From contig JBCFYV010000024.1 in the NCBI GenBank assembly GCA_039000515.1, positions 44,470,019 to 44,534,018 on the forward strand: 64,000 nucleotides of DNA, given 5' to 3'. Source of the stretch: Timema cristinae. Taxonomy: Eukaryota > Arthropoda > Insecta > Phasmatodea > Timematidae. Numbering within the stretch: the first letter of the stretch is position 1; the number at the start of each line of letters is the position of its first letter. This document shows, one piece after another, positions 11,009 through 22,797 of this stretch. The notes under the pieces were generated by a model. The model was not told the DNA's origin, did no database searches, and saw only the letters and a list, made by a program, of their open reading frames with translations. A program made the translations under genes and the position numbers.

Positions 11009-11321
11009 CTGGATCAGAGGAAAATCAAGGAACAAGGCTCTAAGTCATGTATTCATGCGCACGTCAGTCATGGTAGAGTTTTCAACCTTTATATCGATGC
11101 TAGACGGAGACGTAGTATCTAAAAGAGAAAAAACAATTAAACTAAGTCTCCTTTACAATGTTGTCAAGTGTAGAACGCGAAAGACCACACTGCTAGCGAC
11201 AAAAAGTTTGTATTTTATAAAAGGACCTTCCTATGAAAACTGAACTCTATTAACTTTTCTTGTTGGCCCATTAACACTCGGCTGTTAATATATATCCTGG
11301 TAAGTTTTTTAATTTACGTTT

Positions 11322-11500
11322 TAGCACCGCGTCTTACTAATTGTTTGGGCAATACTAATTAAAGATAAGAAAAGTTGAATTTAAAGGAAGTCTACTGGAA
11401 TCCACGTGGAGGAATAATGGAAAACCATTTAGGAAAAAAACTAACACTCAATACACTCAACTAGGATTCAAATCCTAATCTCCTCGTGACCGGCAGCCCA
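11322..11500 (-). repeat. SINE B, minus half of an inverted pair
   Basis: Tail TTAGCACCGCGTCTTACTAA, central block and box B region (AGGATTCAAATCCTAATCTCC). The head is missing. Confidence 0.7.
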
Positions 11501-11612
11501 AAATGGTTTCCAAAATGGTTTTCCTCTAAATTCAACCTTCCTCATCCTTAACTCAATAGCGTAATTAGTACATATGTGTACACTCTAAACAGATCGTAAG
11601 ATGCGGGGATAA
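11500..11612 (+). repeat. SINE B 3' half, plus half of an inverted pair
   Basis: AAATGGTTTTCCTCTAAATTCAACC followed by ATAGCGTAATTAGTACATATG and a degraded tail. It directly abuts the inverted copy at 11322-11500. Confidence 0.7.
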
Positions 11613-11750
11613 GAAAAATGGCTTGTATTTAATTTTCACCCTTCTTAAGAGGTGCCCTCTTGGGGGAGGTTCCGGGAACTTCTACCTGCTGGTGTGGAAG
11701 TGGGACTCTTAAGACCTCACGAGCACAGAGTTGGGTGCCTGGTTAGTTAA
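11613..11750. other. GC-richer block, unidentified
   Basis: The phrases GGTGCCCTCTTGGGGGAGG and GACCTCACGAGCACAGAG stand out from the AT-rich surroundings. The block resumes after the SINE at 12049-12200 (TGCCTCAAGGGGAAGGG). It could be an old element or unique sequence. Confidence 0.35.
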
Positions 11751-12035
11751 TATTATATCATTATCACCGCGTCTTACTTACTACCCGTTCGGGTTGTACG
11801 CACTTACGCTAATGTGTAATGGTAGGATGATTTGTGAGATGAAATAGAGGAGCTACAGTTTAACATGGGATCCGAACTACGGTGGAGGCCTGGCATTCCA
11901 CATTCACAAGATGTTCCTTGTCAGAGGTGTAGGAAGGGTTTGGAAATCAGATAAATCTGTGTCGGGACCGAGGATTGAGCCCCAGACCCCAGCACAGAAG
12001 TCTGACACCTTACCCCTAGACTGCAAGGTCACCTC
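11751..12035 (-). repeat. SINE A, full length, perfect 13-bp TSD
   Basis: Tail to head on the minus strand. The TSD CCTGGTTAGTTAA is at 11738-11750 and 12036-12048. The tail has an extra TTAC (CTTACTTACTACCCG). Confidence 0.93.
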
Positions 12036-12048
12036 CCTGGTTAGTTAA

Positions 12049-12409
12049 GTCGTTATTCCATTTTGTTATCTAACTGACAGTTGGCCCTCAAGTGCCTCAA
12101 GGGGAAGGGTTAGTCCAGATGGAAGAACTACTGACCGCTGCGGTTCTGGGAAGTCATAGTACGTGCCCGCAAGCCGGAATACGAATTATAAGTTTAGGAA
12201 GAGAGGAAAGATGGTCAGGAAGAGAAAAAAGATGATATAAAAAATATGAAGAAATAAAAACAAAATTTATACAGAAGTTTATTGAAGACATAGGAAAAAT
12301 ACAATATTGGTTTTTAAAAAAAATGATAGAGATTCAAAGCGGATGGACAACGTAACGGGGCACAAGAATTATGTTTATATATTTATAATTTAATATTCGA
12401 TCCACCCCA
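12049..12409. other. Unannotated stretch
   Basis: It continues the GC-richer block up to about 12200, then AT-rich sequence. No gene seen. Confidence 0.35.
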
Positions 12410-12600
12410 CCAGTTTAGGTGGCTCGTGGACAAGGGGTCATTTCTGTAGCCTACAATGTCTTATGTTAACGGAAAGGTCTGGGTTCAGATTATGTTTGTG
12501 TGTCTTGAGAGGTTCTATCTTCAATAGTCTCCCCTCTCTACGTAAATGTGGGTACATTTACTCTAAACTCTACCTATAATTTATGCGCCGTGTTTTAATA
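12410..12600 (+). repeat. SINE B, strongly diverged
   Basis: GGTGGCTCGTGGACAAGGGGTC (head), AGGTCTGGGTTCAGATT (box B) and CTCCCCTCTCTACGTAAATGTG (central block) are in the right order. The tail is absent. Confidence 0.5.
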
Positions 12601-12662
12601 TTATTAATTGATGCAATAAACGCGCACTTTGTGAATCGACTTATTATATCAGTACATGACTT

Positions 12663-12912
12663 TATGTGGCTCGGTGGCGTAGTTGGCTAACGTTCTAGTG
12701 TCGTGTTGAGCTAGACTGTCGTGGAGGGGAGATCAAGGTTCGAATCACGGTCGGGTAGACTGGGGTGGTTTTTTCATAAATGGTTTTCCACTTTCCTCCA
12801 CGCAAATGCGGGTTCACTTCCTCTAAATTCAACCGTTCCAATCCTTAACGCAGTAGCATATTTAGTAGTTGAGAGTATAACCCGAATGGGTAGTAAGACG
12901 CAGTGCTAAAAA
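12663..12912 (+). repeat. SINE D
   Basis: Head GGCTCGGTGGCGTAGTTGG, box B GGTTCGAATCACGG, central block CACGCAAATGCGGGTTC and the shared tail GTAGTAAGACGCAGTGCTAA followed by A8. Confidence 0.85.
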
Positions 12913-12931
12913 AAAGTACTTATTAAAAAAA

Positions 12932-13241
12932 CTTCATAGTGTGAGCTGGCAAGTGAGCTACACCGACCGAGCGGCCACCACCGTTAACGATGATAGTGCC
13001 AACATTTACGGGGGAAGTGTGTAATTTGGTCAGCACAATGGGCCCCCTGGCCGTTAATCTCAGTTTTATAAACGGGAGCTGCTACTGCTTTGTTAAATTA
13101 GCTCATTTTCCCACACGAGCCTGGATTTGAGCCTGTTCCAAACCCACCTCTGTATAGATAAATTTTGGTAGTACTGAGGATCGAACAAGGGACCTTTAAA
13201 TCTGTAGCCAGTAACTCTGACCACTAGACCACAAATATGGT
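12932..13241 (-). repeat. SINE E, near full length
   Basis: Co-linear with the interrupted copy at 44717-45285 (ACCGACCGAGCGGCC, GGCCGTTAATCTCAGTTTT). It ends on the minus strand in a tRNA-like head with box A TGGTCAGAGTTACTGGCTAC and box B GTTCGATCC. It supplies the uninterrupted sequence that the SINE A split at 44.8 kb. Confidence 0.7.
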
Positions 13242-13245
13242 CACA

Positions 13246-13735
13246 TCTATACTTATAAAATAACATGTCCTGATTGAGACTGACTGACTGACTGATTCAT
13301 CATCGCGAGCGCAAACTATCAAGGCTACAAGCATGAAATTCGGACTGTATATTCATTTTGTTATGTAGGCACCCACTAAGAAAGGATTTTAGAAAATTCC
13401 ACCCCAAAGGGGTCAAAATAGGGGATGATAATATGTATGATAATATGTATGAAAGTCCGTCATTTTGAAAGTTACATAAACAAAATTTTGTATTTCGGTT
13501 ATTGACGTAAAACAAATAAATACGTGTTTCAGGAATTTTGGAAATTTTATTTAATAAGGGATGAAAAAGGGGGTGAAAGTTTGTATCGGACTTGCATTAT
13601 TTTTGATCTGAGGTCAAGTTATGGTCATCAACGTAACGTAATATTTTAAATTAATCTGTAATTACATATGTATATTTTCGTATTTGTATATAATCAACTT
13701 CCACGCGAGCAAAGCCGCGGGCAACAGCTATCTAG
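13246..13735 (+). mobile_element. Helitron-like non-autonomous element
   Basis: It starts with TCTATACTTATAAAA just after an A and ends ...GCCGCGGGCAACAGCTATCTAG just before a T. The 5' TC, the 3' CTAG and the A/T target, plus a GCCGCGGGC-rich sub-terminal stretch, match non-autonomous Helitrons known from insects. There is no TSD, as expected for Helitrons. It has no coding capacity. Confidence 0.6.
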
Positions 13736-13786
13736 TATATATATATTTGGGAGGTGAGATCTAAATTTCATGATTGATCAATTTTT

Positions 13787-13862
13787 CTTCCTTGCCGTGA
13801 ATCAAACTCGGGACCTTTCATTCAGTAGGTGGACCCACTACCAACTGATCTAAAGCGCGTCT
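13787..13862 (-). repeat. tRNA-like SINE head, family uncertain
   Basis: On the minus strand: box A GATCAGTTGGTAGTGGG and box B GAGTTTGATTCACGG, about 40 bp apart. It abuts the MITE at 13861 and may be a SINE C relative. Confidence 0.45.
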
Positions 13863-14230
13863 TAAGGTGGATGGAAGGCGACATTAGAAAAGGTAGTTAA
13901 GTTTTTTTTTATTATTTCTCCATTATTTCTCCAGTAGAAACATAGAATTTAATTTTCTACAATGGTAATATTAATTTGTCGAATATCTATCATGACTATT
14001 TCAACACTCGATAAGAAACTTTTTAAATGAACTGAAAATGTTCTCATAAAGTTATAATACACATTTGACAGACATGTAAGAACATTATAGATTTTGTTTT
14101 GAAGAAAATTAAGCACAATATTTCTACTGGAGAAATATTTGATTTATTTTACTGAACAAAACATTTTTGCCATAAAAACATCAAAAATAGTTCCCTTAAC
14201 TATTAATACTTATCATCCCATTCTAACATC
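13861..14230. mobile_element. Long-TIR MITE, copy 1
   Basis: The left block (ATTTCTCCAGTAGAAACATAG, TTTAATTTTCT) is inverted on the right (AGAAAATTAAGC, TTTCTACTGGAGAAATATTTG, ATTTATTTTACTG). The same ends occur at 31047-31410, 41255-41707 and 51725-52075. Internal sequence is AT-rich and non-coding. Confidence 0.65.
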
Positions 14231-14249
14231 CGTTTGCATCTTTAAACTA

Positions 14250-14402
14250 TTGGGCTAGGAACGAGGAAGGGAGAATTTAGAGGTAATGTACACGTGTTAG
14301 CATGGAAGGAGAGTGGGAAACCCATCCAAATATCCCCGTCAGTGTCCGTCCATTCTAATGCAAGAGTGACGCCAGACCGTGCGACGATCGATGCGGGTTA
14401 GT
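14250..14402 (-). repeat. SINE B fragment
   Basis: GAATTTAGAGGTAATGTACACG, then GAAGGAGAGTGGGAAACCCATCC, then the head GCAAGAGTGACGCCAGACCGTGCGACC-like sequence. The tail is missing. Confidence 0.6.
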
Positions 14403-15224
14403 TCACTGTTAACACCTTACATTACTTCTGATGAGTTTCGCCTCAAGGTACACTTCCTCCGCTTGCTCTCTGGAGATAAATGTTTCTTTCCTCTTTCACT
14501 TTAAAAAGCCATCCACTTCATACCCTCAAATTAGTCGGGCTCCCAACATATCATTGTCGTCATGAGCTGGGACGAACGAGCCAGGGCGGTCGATAGGATA
14601 GATCTTACAGCTTGACAGGACAAAGATGTCCCCACGTTATATAAACTTTAAGTCTCTGATAGTTTAGTCTGCTTGATATTCAATAAATTCAAGTTCCGGG
14701 TACGTTCCTTAGGAAAAAAATGTTTTAAATAATTTTATAAGGATATTAATAAATATACACAATAAGATTAAATATATTAATTTCAATTTTTTTCCCCTAT
14801 GATAAAAGAAAAGTTTATTTATTTTCTGTAGCTGCTTTGAATCTGATCATAAAACTTCATTTTGTGGATGAAAAACTTTGACACTGATATCCTTAAAGAT
14901 AAGTCACATTCTTAACAAATTTATAAAACGCACAATTTATTTCCGTTATTCATTTAAATGGGGATGCAAAAACTAATTCAGTTATTAAAACTTATAGGTT
15001 ATGTCTCCTATAATCAAGGTGATCTAAGAATCAAACGGTTAATAGGAGGTAATTAGCTGGTTAACTTAATTAGAGATTTAATCGACGACCACCTCCTAAT
15101 TGTTAATGGATGCGACTTAAAATTAGGTGTGAGACGCTTATCGGAGATCAACTTACATCTTATCTCTGATAAAACCACTGATTATTGTTTCTGTAACGCA
15201 CCCTTAATTATTTTTTTCCAGCCA
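14403..15224. other. Unannotated stretch
   Basis: A somewhat GC-richer block at 14440-14650 contains TATATAAA at 14638-14645, with no supporting gene. The rest is AT-rich. No repeat or exon recognised. Confidence 0.35.
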
Positions 15225-15474
15225 CGTATTATTACTTTATAGGGCTATACGCATATGTACTAATTACGCTAATTCATTAGGGATCAATAAGGTTGAATTT
15301 AGAGGAAGTGTACCCGTATTTGCGTGGAAGGGGGGGGGGGAGAGTGGAACAAAATTAAGTAAAAACCAGCCTTAGTACATCTGACCGTAGTTCAAATTCA
15401 GATCTCCGCTTCATTAACAATCAAGTCTACTGTCTAAGCTACGCCTTAAGGCTTAAACCATGCGGCCACCGAAA
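15225..15474 (-). repeat. SINE B, near full length
   Basis: The tail is degraded, then ATACGCATATGTACTAATTACGC, GTGTACCCGTATTTGCGTGG, a G10 run at 15331-15340, and the head TTAAACCATGCGGCCACCG. Confidence 0.75.
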
Positions 15475-15897
15475 TGAAGTTTGTAAAAGTAGATTAAACT
15501 TATCTACTGAAGCAATATTTGATTTATTTAAACCATACTACCTTAAATCCACTCATTTGATTTACCGTTTTGGTTTCAGAATTCATTGGTGGTACCTGTG
15601 AGGAACGACCTGTTCCCTCCCCCCTCCACCCCTTTCCCTAACACCAACCTTCCTCACCCCGCCATTCAATAAAACGTTTGCGCATGCGTTCTTTAGGCCA
15701 CGCTCGTTACGAGCAACACCATCAAATATCGCCCGACTACGGTGTGTGAATATTAGTAGTGGTATGTTGTGGTTGAGGTCTGGGGTTTGAACCCTAGACC
15801 ATTAGCATGCAGCTAACCCCCCTCCATGCAATCTGACGCACACTGCTGCGCTATTGTTTGACCTCGGTTTTGTGCCAGTGCACGCACGCCCCGAATT
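15475..15897. other. Unannotated, locally GC-rich
   Basis: CTCCCCCC runs near 15615-15640 and a box-B-like GGGTTTGAACCC at 15784. Otherwise nothing recognised; no exon can be supported. Confidence 0.35.
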
Positions 15898-15909
15898 ACT
15901 GTTCATGTC

Positions 15910-16135
15910 TCGGCCGCCGAGGACGGGGAGATTGAGTTTCGAATCTCGGTCGGGTGAACTGGGGGTGGTTTTTCCTAAATGGTTTTCCACTCTCCCTCCA
16001 CGCAAATGCGGGTTCACTTCCTCTAATTCAACCTTCCCAATTCCTAATCAATTAGCGTAATTAGTACTTAAAGCGTATAACCCGAATGGATAGTAAGACG
16101 CGGTGCTAAATAATAATAATAATAATAATAATAAT
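15910..16135 (+). repeat. SINE D, 5'-truncated, perfect 12-bp TSD
   Basis: It begins within the head at the GAGGACGGGGAGATTGAG region and keeps box B, the central block and the tail with (AAT)8-9. The TSD ACTGTTCATGTC is at 15898-15909 and 16136-16147. Confidence 0.92.
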
Positions 16136-16199
16136 ACTGTTCATGTCGCTTACGAACAACACTGTTTGGCCCAAATTTGTCATCACACATTGGGGACCC

Positions 16200-16335
16200 A
16201 AGCGAAATAGACGTCAACCTCGTTTTAGTCTGGTTTGTCGGGGCTTGAATCCTGGCAGTTTTAACTGAATATTTTTTTATAAATGGTTTTCCATGATCCT
16301 CCTTGCAAATACTGGTATATTTACACCAAACTTTA
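16200..16335 (+). repeat. SINE B fragment
   Basis: GGGGCTTGAATCCTGGCAG (box B) followed by ATAAATGGTTTTCCATGATCCTCC. Confidence 0.5.
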
Positions 16336-16374
16336 TCTCCCTACTCCAAAAATGTATCAATCGCTGTGGCAGTC

Positions 16375-16545
16375 AAGTTGGTGCGTGGACTAACCGTACA
16401 GATCAACTAGTTTGGTTTCCTAGTGACGGGTATGTCAGGGTTGTAATGATAAATGTTTTTTATTTTCCTAAATGATTTCTCACTTTCACGCTATTTATTC
16501 TAAACCTTAAATTCCTCATCTCCACCCCATTAGTTTGATTATAAG
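16375..16545 (+). repeat. SINE B fragment
   Basis: GTGACGGGTATGTCAGGGTTGTAAT, CCTAAATGATTTCTCACTTTC and CCTCATCTCCACCCCATTAG match the head, centre and pre-tail regions in order. A further B-type head (TCGACGGTCGAATGGTCTAAGG) begins at about 16559. Confidence 0.5.
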
Positions 16546-16575
16546 ATGGGATAACCCACTTCGACGGTCGAATGG

Positions 16576-17445
16576 TCTAAGGTCGGGGTGGTCAACCCTA
16601 TCGCCAATCGTAACAAGTGGTGAATCGGCCATAAAAGTGTGGCGAATTTGAGTTTGCCACTTCTCACAGCAAAATAAACTTGTTCCTGACAGTATGGGTT
16701 GGTTGTAGCTTGATATTTCCTGCATATCATTGGAAGCATTCTACTTTCTGCACGAGTCATTGACGCAACACTGCCAACTAATGTCCCCCTCGGTTTTTTC
16801 TGATTTCAATAACTTGAAATTTGCATTTAAATTATTGTGTGAGCCATTCCACTTTGATATTTTACAAACTCAAGCAAAGATCAAATTTAAGCAAAAATAT
16901 GTCCACCTTTCTACCTACACATAAACACGGTCAGTCCGGAACCCTTTGAAAATCTATCAGAATTCGTCACTCACAGATATGAGGAAATATATTTTGGCCG
17001 ACAACGATGTGCCAACTTTGAAATCGTGCATTTCAAAATTATTGTCTTGTTTAGATCGTGTGTTTGTGAATCAATGTGCCTTACGATGGTATTCAATAAA
17101 AATAAAAATGCATATCTCGAAATGCTGATGTCAATTTGGAGGCGAAGCTAAAATGTGCGTCGAGCTCAGATCAGATATTCAGCCAATGTTTCTGAAACTT
17201 GCCAGACATAAGGAATGTCAAATTTCGCATTAAAGTGTCTTACATTTTAAATTTGAACAATTTTCATCATTTACGTCAGTCAGTTGTAATTGAGCGGTCA
17301 AAGCTTACATGTTTTGAATGAACCTGTTCAAACCGTGTGTGTTGTTTTAAATGTTTGATTTCTCAACCTAATTTCTCAATTATTTACATTGTGTGGAAAA
17401 TTTAACTTCTCATTTGCCGCATCTGTGGCTACATTGGGAATATAG
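16576..17445 (+). mobile_element. Decayed hAT-like DNA transposon remnant
   Basis: The left edge reads GGGGTGGTCAACC, close to CAGGGGTSG-type ends of hAT elements. Further in, the motif GTGGCGAATTTGAGTTTGCCAC occurs. The plus-strand frame near 16786-16900 has a FSDFNNLKFAFKLL stretch followed by EPFHFDI. This resembles the F..F......NPF..D stretch near the C-terminus of Charlie/GTF2IRD2-type hAT transposases. Later frames (16946-17128) carry no clear motif and stops separate them. The right side ends near TTGCCGCATCTGTGGC, where SINE B follows. I infer an internally deleted, inactive copy. The protein similarity is from memory and weak. Confidence 0.35.
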
Positions 17446-17775
17446 TGGACTCCCGATGAGTGGGATATTGGGGTTCATATTCTGGTTGGGTTTACGTTTT
17501 TTTTTTTTTTTTTTTTTTTTACAAAATGAGTTTTCACTCTCCCCCACTCGAATGCGGGTACTCTTACTCTAAAATCAACCTTCCTCGTCCTTAACCCATT
17601 AGCGTTTTAGTACATATAGGGGTAGTAGGATGCTCAGTTTAAAAAAAGCGTAGTTAACCTTGACGGGTAGTAGGACGCTCAGGTAAAAAAAAAGCGTAGT
17701 TAACCTTGACGGGTAGTAGGACGCTCAGGTAAAAAAAAGCGTAGTTAACCTTGACGGGTAGTTAGACGCGGGGAA
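17446..17775 (+). repeat. SINE B with tandemly amplified tail
   Basis: Head remnants, T24 at 17497-17520, then CACTCTCCCCCACTCGAATGCG and the start of the shared tail. The tail then repeats about three times with a period of 45-46 bp (GGGTAGTAGGACGCTCAGGT, poly-A, GCGTAGTTAACCTTGAC) before ending GTTAGACGCGGGG. Confidence 0.8.
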
Positions 17776-18644
<869 letters not shown>

Positions 18645-18651
18645 TAATAAT

Positions 18652-18889
18652 TTAAGCTCAGATAGATTCAGTGTGCCTTATTTTTTCTGCAAACCTTTCT
18701 ATTCACTTAGATAAACTCGGTGGATAGTTTAAAAAATTAAAAGTAGTGTTATTGGACAGCAACCAAAACCTTAACTCCAATCTCGGATTCTACTTTTCTT
18801 CACATGTTTTTAAGCTTCTTTTTGACATCGCTTTTCATTTAAAAATTGACCTTCCCATACCTCTACATTATAATAGTTATCTACTATTT
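18652..18889. other. Unannotated
   Basis: AT-rich, nothing recognised. Confidence 0.4.
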
Positions 18890-19133
18890 CTGGTGGTCGT
18901 ATAGTCCAAGGTGTCTCTAGAGCAATATACTGGGTTGCCTATGTCTGGGAGAGAGATGTTCGAATCCCGGTCAGGTTTCCCACATGTTCTTAAATGGTTG
19001 TCCACTATCTCCCCATGCATATGGGGGTACAATTCCTTTAAATTATACCTTGATCATCCCTAGCACATTATAGTATTTAGTAAACTTACATATGCTTATA
19101 ACTCAAATGGGTAGAAAGACGTGGTTCTATAAA
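18890..19133 (+). repeat. SINE B, full-length but diverged
   Basis: Head TGGTGGTCGTATAGTCCAAGG, box B GTTCGAATCCCGG, centre TTAAATGGTTGTCCACTATC and tail TAACTCAAATGGGTAGAAAGACG. No TSD is visible, which fits an old insertion. Confidence 0.8.
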
Positions 19134-20020
19134 AACAAACTATTTTGATTTTGAATGTGTTGCACAATTCATGTAAAAAATTACACAGCAGATTGATTTG
19201 GTTTCTAAAACGATTAAAACTCAGTCTGGGACTGTGTGTATTTTTTTTTTCTGGTCGTCATTAATTCTGAAATATAGTTTATTCAGGAATGCCAATTGTA
19301 GCAGAAAATAATATGTTTCGTCACAGTCCCCCCCTTATTTTCCCTGCGATGCTACTTTACCAACGCGTATTGCTGCAGGATATAATGGTTGTAATTCCCC
19401 AGCTACCGGAGATTTTGATGCGGTAGTACCGGGGGCAGGGGAAAATTACATTTTGAACTAGAGGAGTAGGAGTTCGGGGAAGAGGGGTGGGGGGCGTCGT
19501 TGATGTTTCCCTAATTTTGAGTGGATGAAAGCGAACCTTGCGTGAAACGTAGTTTTAACATAAATTGAATACCAGAGAGTGTTTGACAGGAAGTATTATT
19601 ATTTATTATAGAATTTTACGGAAATGTTGTCTTTGAAACACTTGGTAATTAAAATATTTAAATTTACTTTTTGGATAATATACGTATGTTAAGTTTAAAT
19701 ATATAAATTCATTTGTGGATGGTCAACATACCCATAGATATAGGAATACCATCCCTTCATAAATAAAATAAATGGTACAACGCATCACACAGACCTCTTC
19801 TCTCATTTATCTTAAAATAGAGACAATTACTAAAACCAGCTATATTTATGAAATTAAATAATATATATTGTTGCAGAAAAATTCAACAAAAATAATCATC
19901 AATTAAATCATGTACACTTCTATAGAAACACGGAAACATTAATAAAATATTAAATTATTTGTCCACTAAAGATAAAAATAATTAGTTTCAATGTTCAAAG
20001 ATCTCCGTACAAAATTAGTA
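19134..20020. other. Unannotated; GC-rich patch
   Basis: A GC-rich block at 19325-19500 (TACCGGAGATTTTGATGCGG and G-runs) sits in AT-rich sequence. No frame or repeat boundary recognised. Confidence 0.35.
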
Positions 20021-20024
20021 CTAC

Positions 20025-20719
20025 ACAATCGCACAAACTGGATCATATTGTGTATTCTAATTTCCATGAAAATTTTCAAAAATTGGTTTTAAGTAAACTA
20101 CGCTTAAATAAGTCTAACATATAAAACAACACTTTTTTTAATCATAATAATCAATCTTTATATACATTTTAAACCAAAATTTTAAATATATTCAACAAAT
20201 TTAAATTTTCAAAAAATAAATTATTTATAAATTACCCTGAAAGTATTTATTTGTAAAAATAAAAACGTATTCTTATTTAACATGAAAAACCATACACATA
20301 TTCCCATTTTGAATTCAATCTTCTAGGTAAATTTCTAAAGCATTTTTTTCTATAATTTTCTATAATTTAACTAATCTTGAATAGATTTCTTTAGACAAAT
20401 AATACACATATTATTGGTATGTAAAAGAGTCTTCCGATACCAATTTTCAATCAAATATTTAATGCAGTTCTTTTTACATATTCAAATTAGAAAAAAGTAA
20501 TTAGTAAACTACCCATTAAAAAAATTACCCCCCAAAACAAGTATACATCTTTTTATTTGTCATATTCACGTCAAACACTCCCCAGATATAAATTTTAAGC
20601 TAAATCGTTATAACTATTTTCAAAATAATTTGAAGTTTCAAAAATCTTTCCTCAGTAAATGACCAGTTATCGAATTTTCAACCAAAACCAAGTACAAGTC
20701 CATAAGTGATGTTTTAAAA
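20025..20719 (+). repeat. AT-rich dispersed repeat, copy 2
   Basis: Co-linear with 4420-4740 over at least 320 bp, then AT-rich sequence with phrases like CAAAAATCTTTCCTCAGTAAATGACC. It ends where the Helitron-like element begins. Confidence 0.5.
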
Positions 20720-21303
20720 TCTTACTAATATTATGAATGCGAAAGTTTGTGTGTTTGGATGTTTGTTGCTCAATCACGCCCAAAACTGCTGAACGGATTC
20801 GAATGAAACTTTGTACGTTGGTAGAATATGTCCTGGAATAACATATAGGACTATTCCCAGCCTTTGTTTTTAAATAATAATAAATATATGATTATAATGT
20901 GATTGAAATGATGTTGTTTAAGATTTGTGATTTAATGTTTTGTAATTGAAGTAAATAATAATTAGTGTGACGTAGTTTCATACTAATAAATGATAAATAT
21001 GATGTGATTTTAGCTATGTATTTAAAAAAAGTATTATTTCATTTATTTATTTATTTATCTTACTAATTATGAAGGTGAAAATTAAAAAAATTTATAATTG
21101 ATAACTTAAATAATATATATTTCTTTCATTACGAAATATTTAAAAGTGAAAATTAAAATACGGCATAATTATTTACTGCCAGAACTGATAAAAATGCATA
21201 GATATTTGAAAAAAAAAGTTTGATTTATGACCAAAACAGTTTAGTTAAAGAATTAAAAGATTTCATCAATTATTGCGGGTAAGCCACGACGGGTATAAGC
21301 TAG
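20720..21303 (+). mobile_element. Helitron-like non-autonomous element
   Basis: Begins TCTTACTAATATTATGAATG, followed by CGAAAGTTTGTGTGTTTGGATG and CTGAACGGATTCGAATGAAAC. It ends GGGTATAAGCTAG. The 5' TC, 3' CTAG and insertion between A (20719) and T (21304) are Helitron hallmarks. The opening wording is one I associate with a widespread arthropod Helitron-type family. The middle is AT-rich filler without coding capacity. Confidence 0.68.
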
Positions 21304-21900
21304 TAGTAAATATAAAGAAAAATGTTTTACTTGTAGATTTTAGTGCATTTATAGAAAATATTTACAAGTCAGCTGTTTTATCTACAAATTAAATACTAAC
21401 ACATCCAATTTAGTCTTCATTGATACAGCAACCAAAAATCGGACACAAACCAGTTTAAAATAATTTTTTGACATTTCTATTTAAATATTATAATATCCGT
21501 TACTATTAAGACTCTTAAATCAGTCAATAAATATAATATAAAACTATGTAATAAGGTACATTAATTTTATTTTAGTAATTACTGTAGGGCACTGTGTAAC
21601 TTAACTTTTCCTGAAATAAGGCAATTGCTGGTTTAATTTGTAGAGCAATAGTGACCTGTATCGTGTAATAGTTTCTCAATGGTCAATGAACTCATTTTAG
21701 ACCGGTCATAAGCGGATATCTCCTAACCTAAATCACCTTTTCTCCTAACCTAAATCATCACCTTACCTGCACCCTCATAATAATCCCATAAACATAATAT
21801 AGGCTACATGTAACTTAAAATGTATACACAGGTGATTTATTCATGAAAGTAGTATACTGGACTAATTAGTTACGAAAAACCCATAAAAATGTCACTTGGA
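21304..21900. other. Unannotated AT-rich stretch
   Basis: Contains a short direct repeat TCTCCTAACCTAAATCA at about 21719 and 21741. Otherwise nothing recognised. Confidence 0.4.
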
Positions 21901-21924
21901 AAGTATTATACCTATTCTTGGGGA

Positions 21925-22155
21925 GATGTAGAAAACACTCCTTATGTACAAGTTCTTGTAACCTACAAGTAGCTTTATGAAACCAAACTATAAACTTACT
22001 TGTAAAAAAATTAATTGAAATTGTAAAATTTCACTTTGAATTACTAGAGTTTACATGCAGCTTTATGAAAAATGATTTTATCATTTCTTACAATAATTTA
22101 CAAGTGAACTCTATTGTAAATTGTAGACTTGTAGCTTTATGAAATAAGCCCCAGA
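21925..22155. mobile_element. Possible MITE with ACAAGT / AGCTTTATGAAA ends
   Basis: The phrase TAGCTTTATGAAA occurs three times (about 21970, 22070 and 22130), next to ACAAGT or TTTACA tracts. The right end reads CTTTATGAAATAAGCCCC, a GGGGCTTATTTCATAAAG-type terminus. The left end is unclear. Confidence 0.4.
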
Positions 22156-22720
22156 AATCAAGATTTCCGTCATCGTATCATCAAGTTTGCAGTGATCCCA
22201 AACTAAACATCTGTGTTTTGACACCGCTAATAAGTTCTCTGTGGCCTAGGCAGTACTGCCAAACATTCCTCATTAGCTAAATACGTTATTACATCCGAGG
22301 CTGTCCTCTAGAATGACAAACTGTAACACAATGATAATCATACTTCGAAAGGGGTGAGGGGGGGTTGGGAGGGGAGTGTTATAGGCGGTTTGGAAGGGGA
22401 AGAAGGAGGCAGTGTTTGCTGATTACGTGAATCCCCTTCACGCCCCACCCTTCCTCTCTTTGGAATATTGCAACACCCCTGGATTAAGCCGGAAGTGTAT
22501 TAACACATGCACAGACAGACGCACACGCTGTACAACGGTTTCTATATTCCCCTTTACCTTTCCCCCTATCCCCCCCCCCCCCGCTATGATTAAAGGATTG
22601 ATTATCGCATATAACCTCCCCTAATATCCTTAATGACCATTTAGTGCTATATGGAAACTGGTACCACCAGGGGTTGGGATATTATGTGGGTTATATTCTC
22701 GCAAATAATTAGTTTCGATG
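22156..22720. other. Unannotated, locally GC-rich
   Basis: G-rich and C-rich runs at 22350-22400 and 22560-22585. A 70-codon frame at 22412-22624 shows only low-complexity Pro content and is not called. Confidence 0.35.
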
Positions 22721-22726
22721 CGCGCG

Positions 22727-22734
22727 TGCGTGTG

Positions 22735-22793
<59 letters not shown>
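22727..22793. repeat. Compound (CG)(TA)(TG) microsatellite
   Basis: GCGCGCGTGCG, then (TA)9, then (TG)n of about 40 bp. Confidence 0.95.

Positions 22794-22797
<4 letters not shown>

Noticed and set aside
10629..11243. 204-codon plus-strand frame, the longest in the window
   Set aside because: It is antisense to the Ig exon, which explains its GC content and lack of stops. Its own peptide has no recognisable domain, and its 5' part lies in a dispersed repeat.
14630..14680. TATA-box promoter (TATATAAA with a TAGTCT about 30 bp downstream)
   Set aside because: Such words are common in AT-rich DNA, and no transcript or exon follows.
15854..16060. Short frames across SINE tails (also 7296-7490, 8754-8939, 18348-18647, 49462-49770)
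   Set aside because: The same peptide phrases recur because the SINEs recur; they are not genes.
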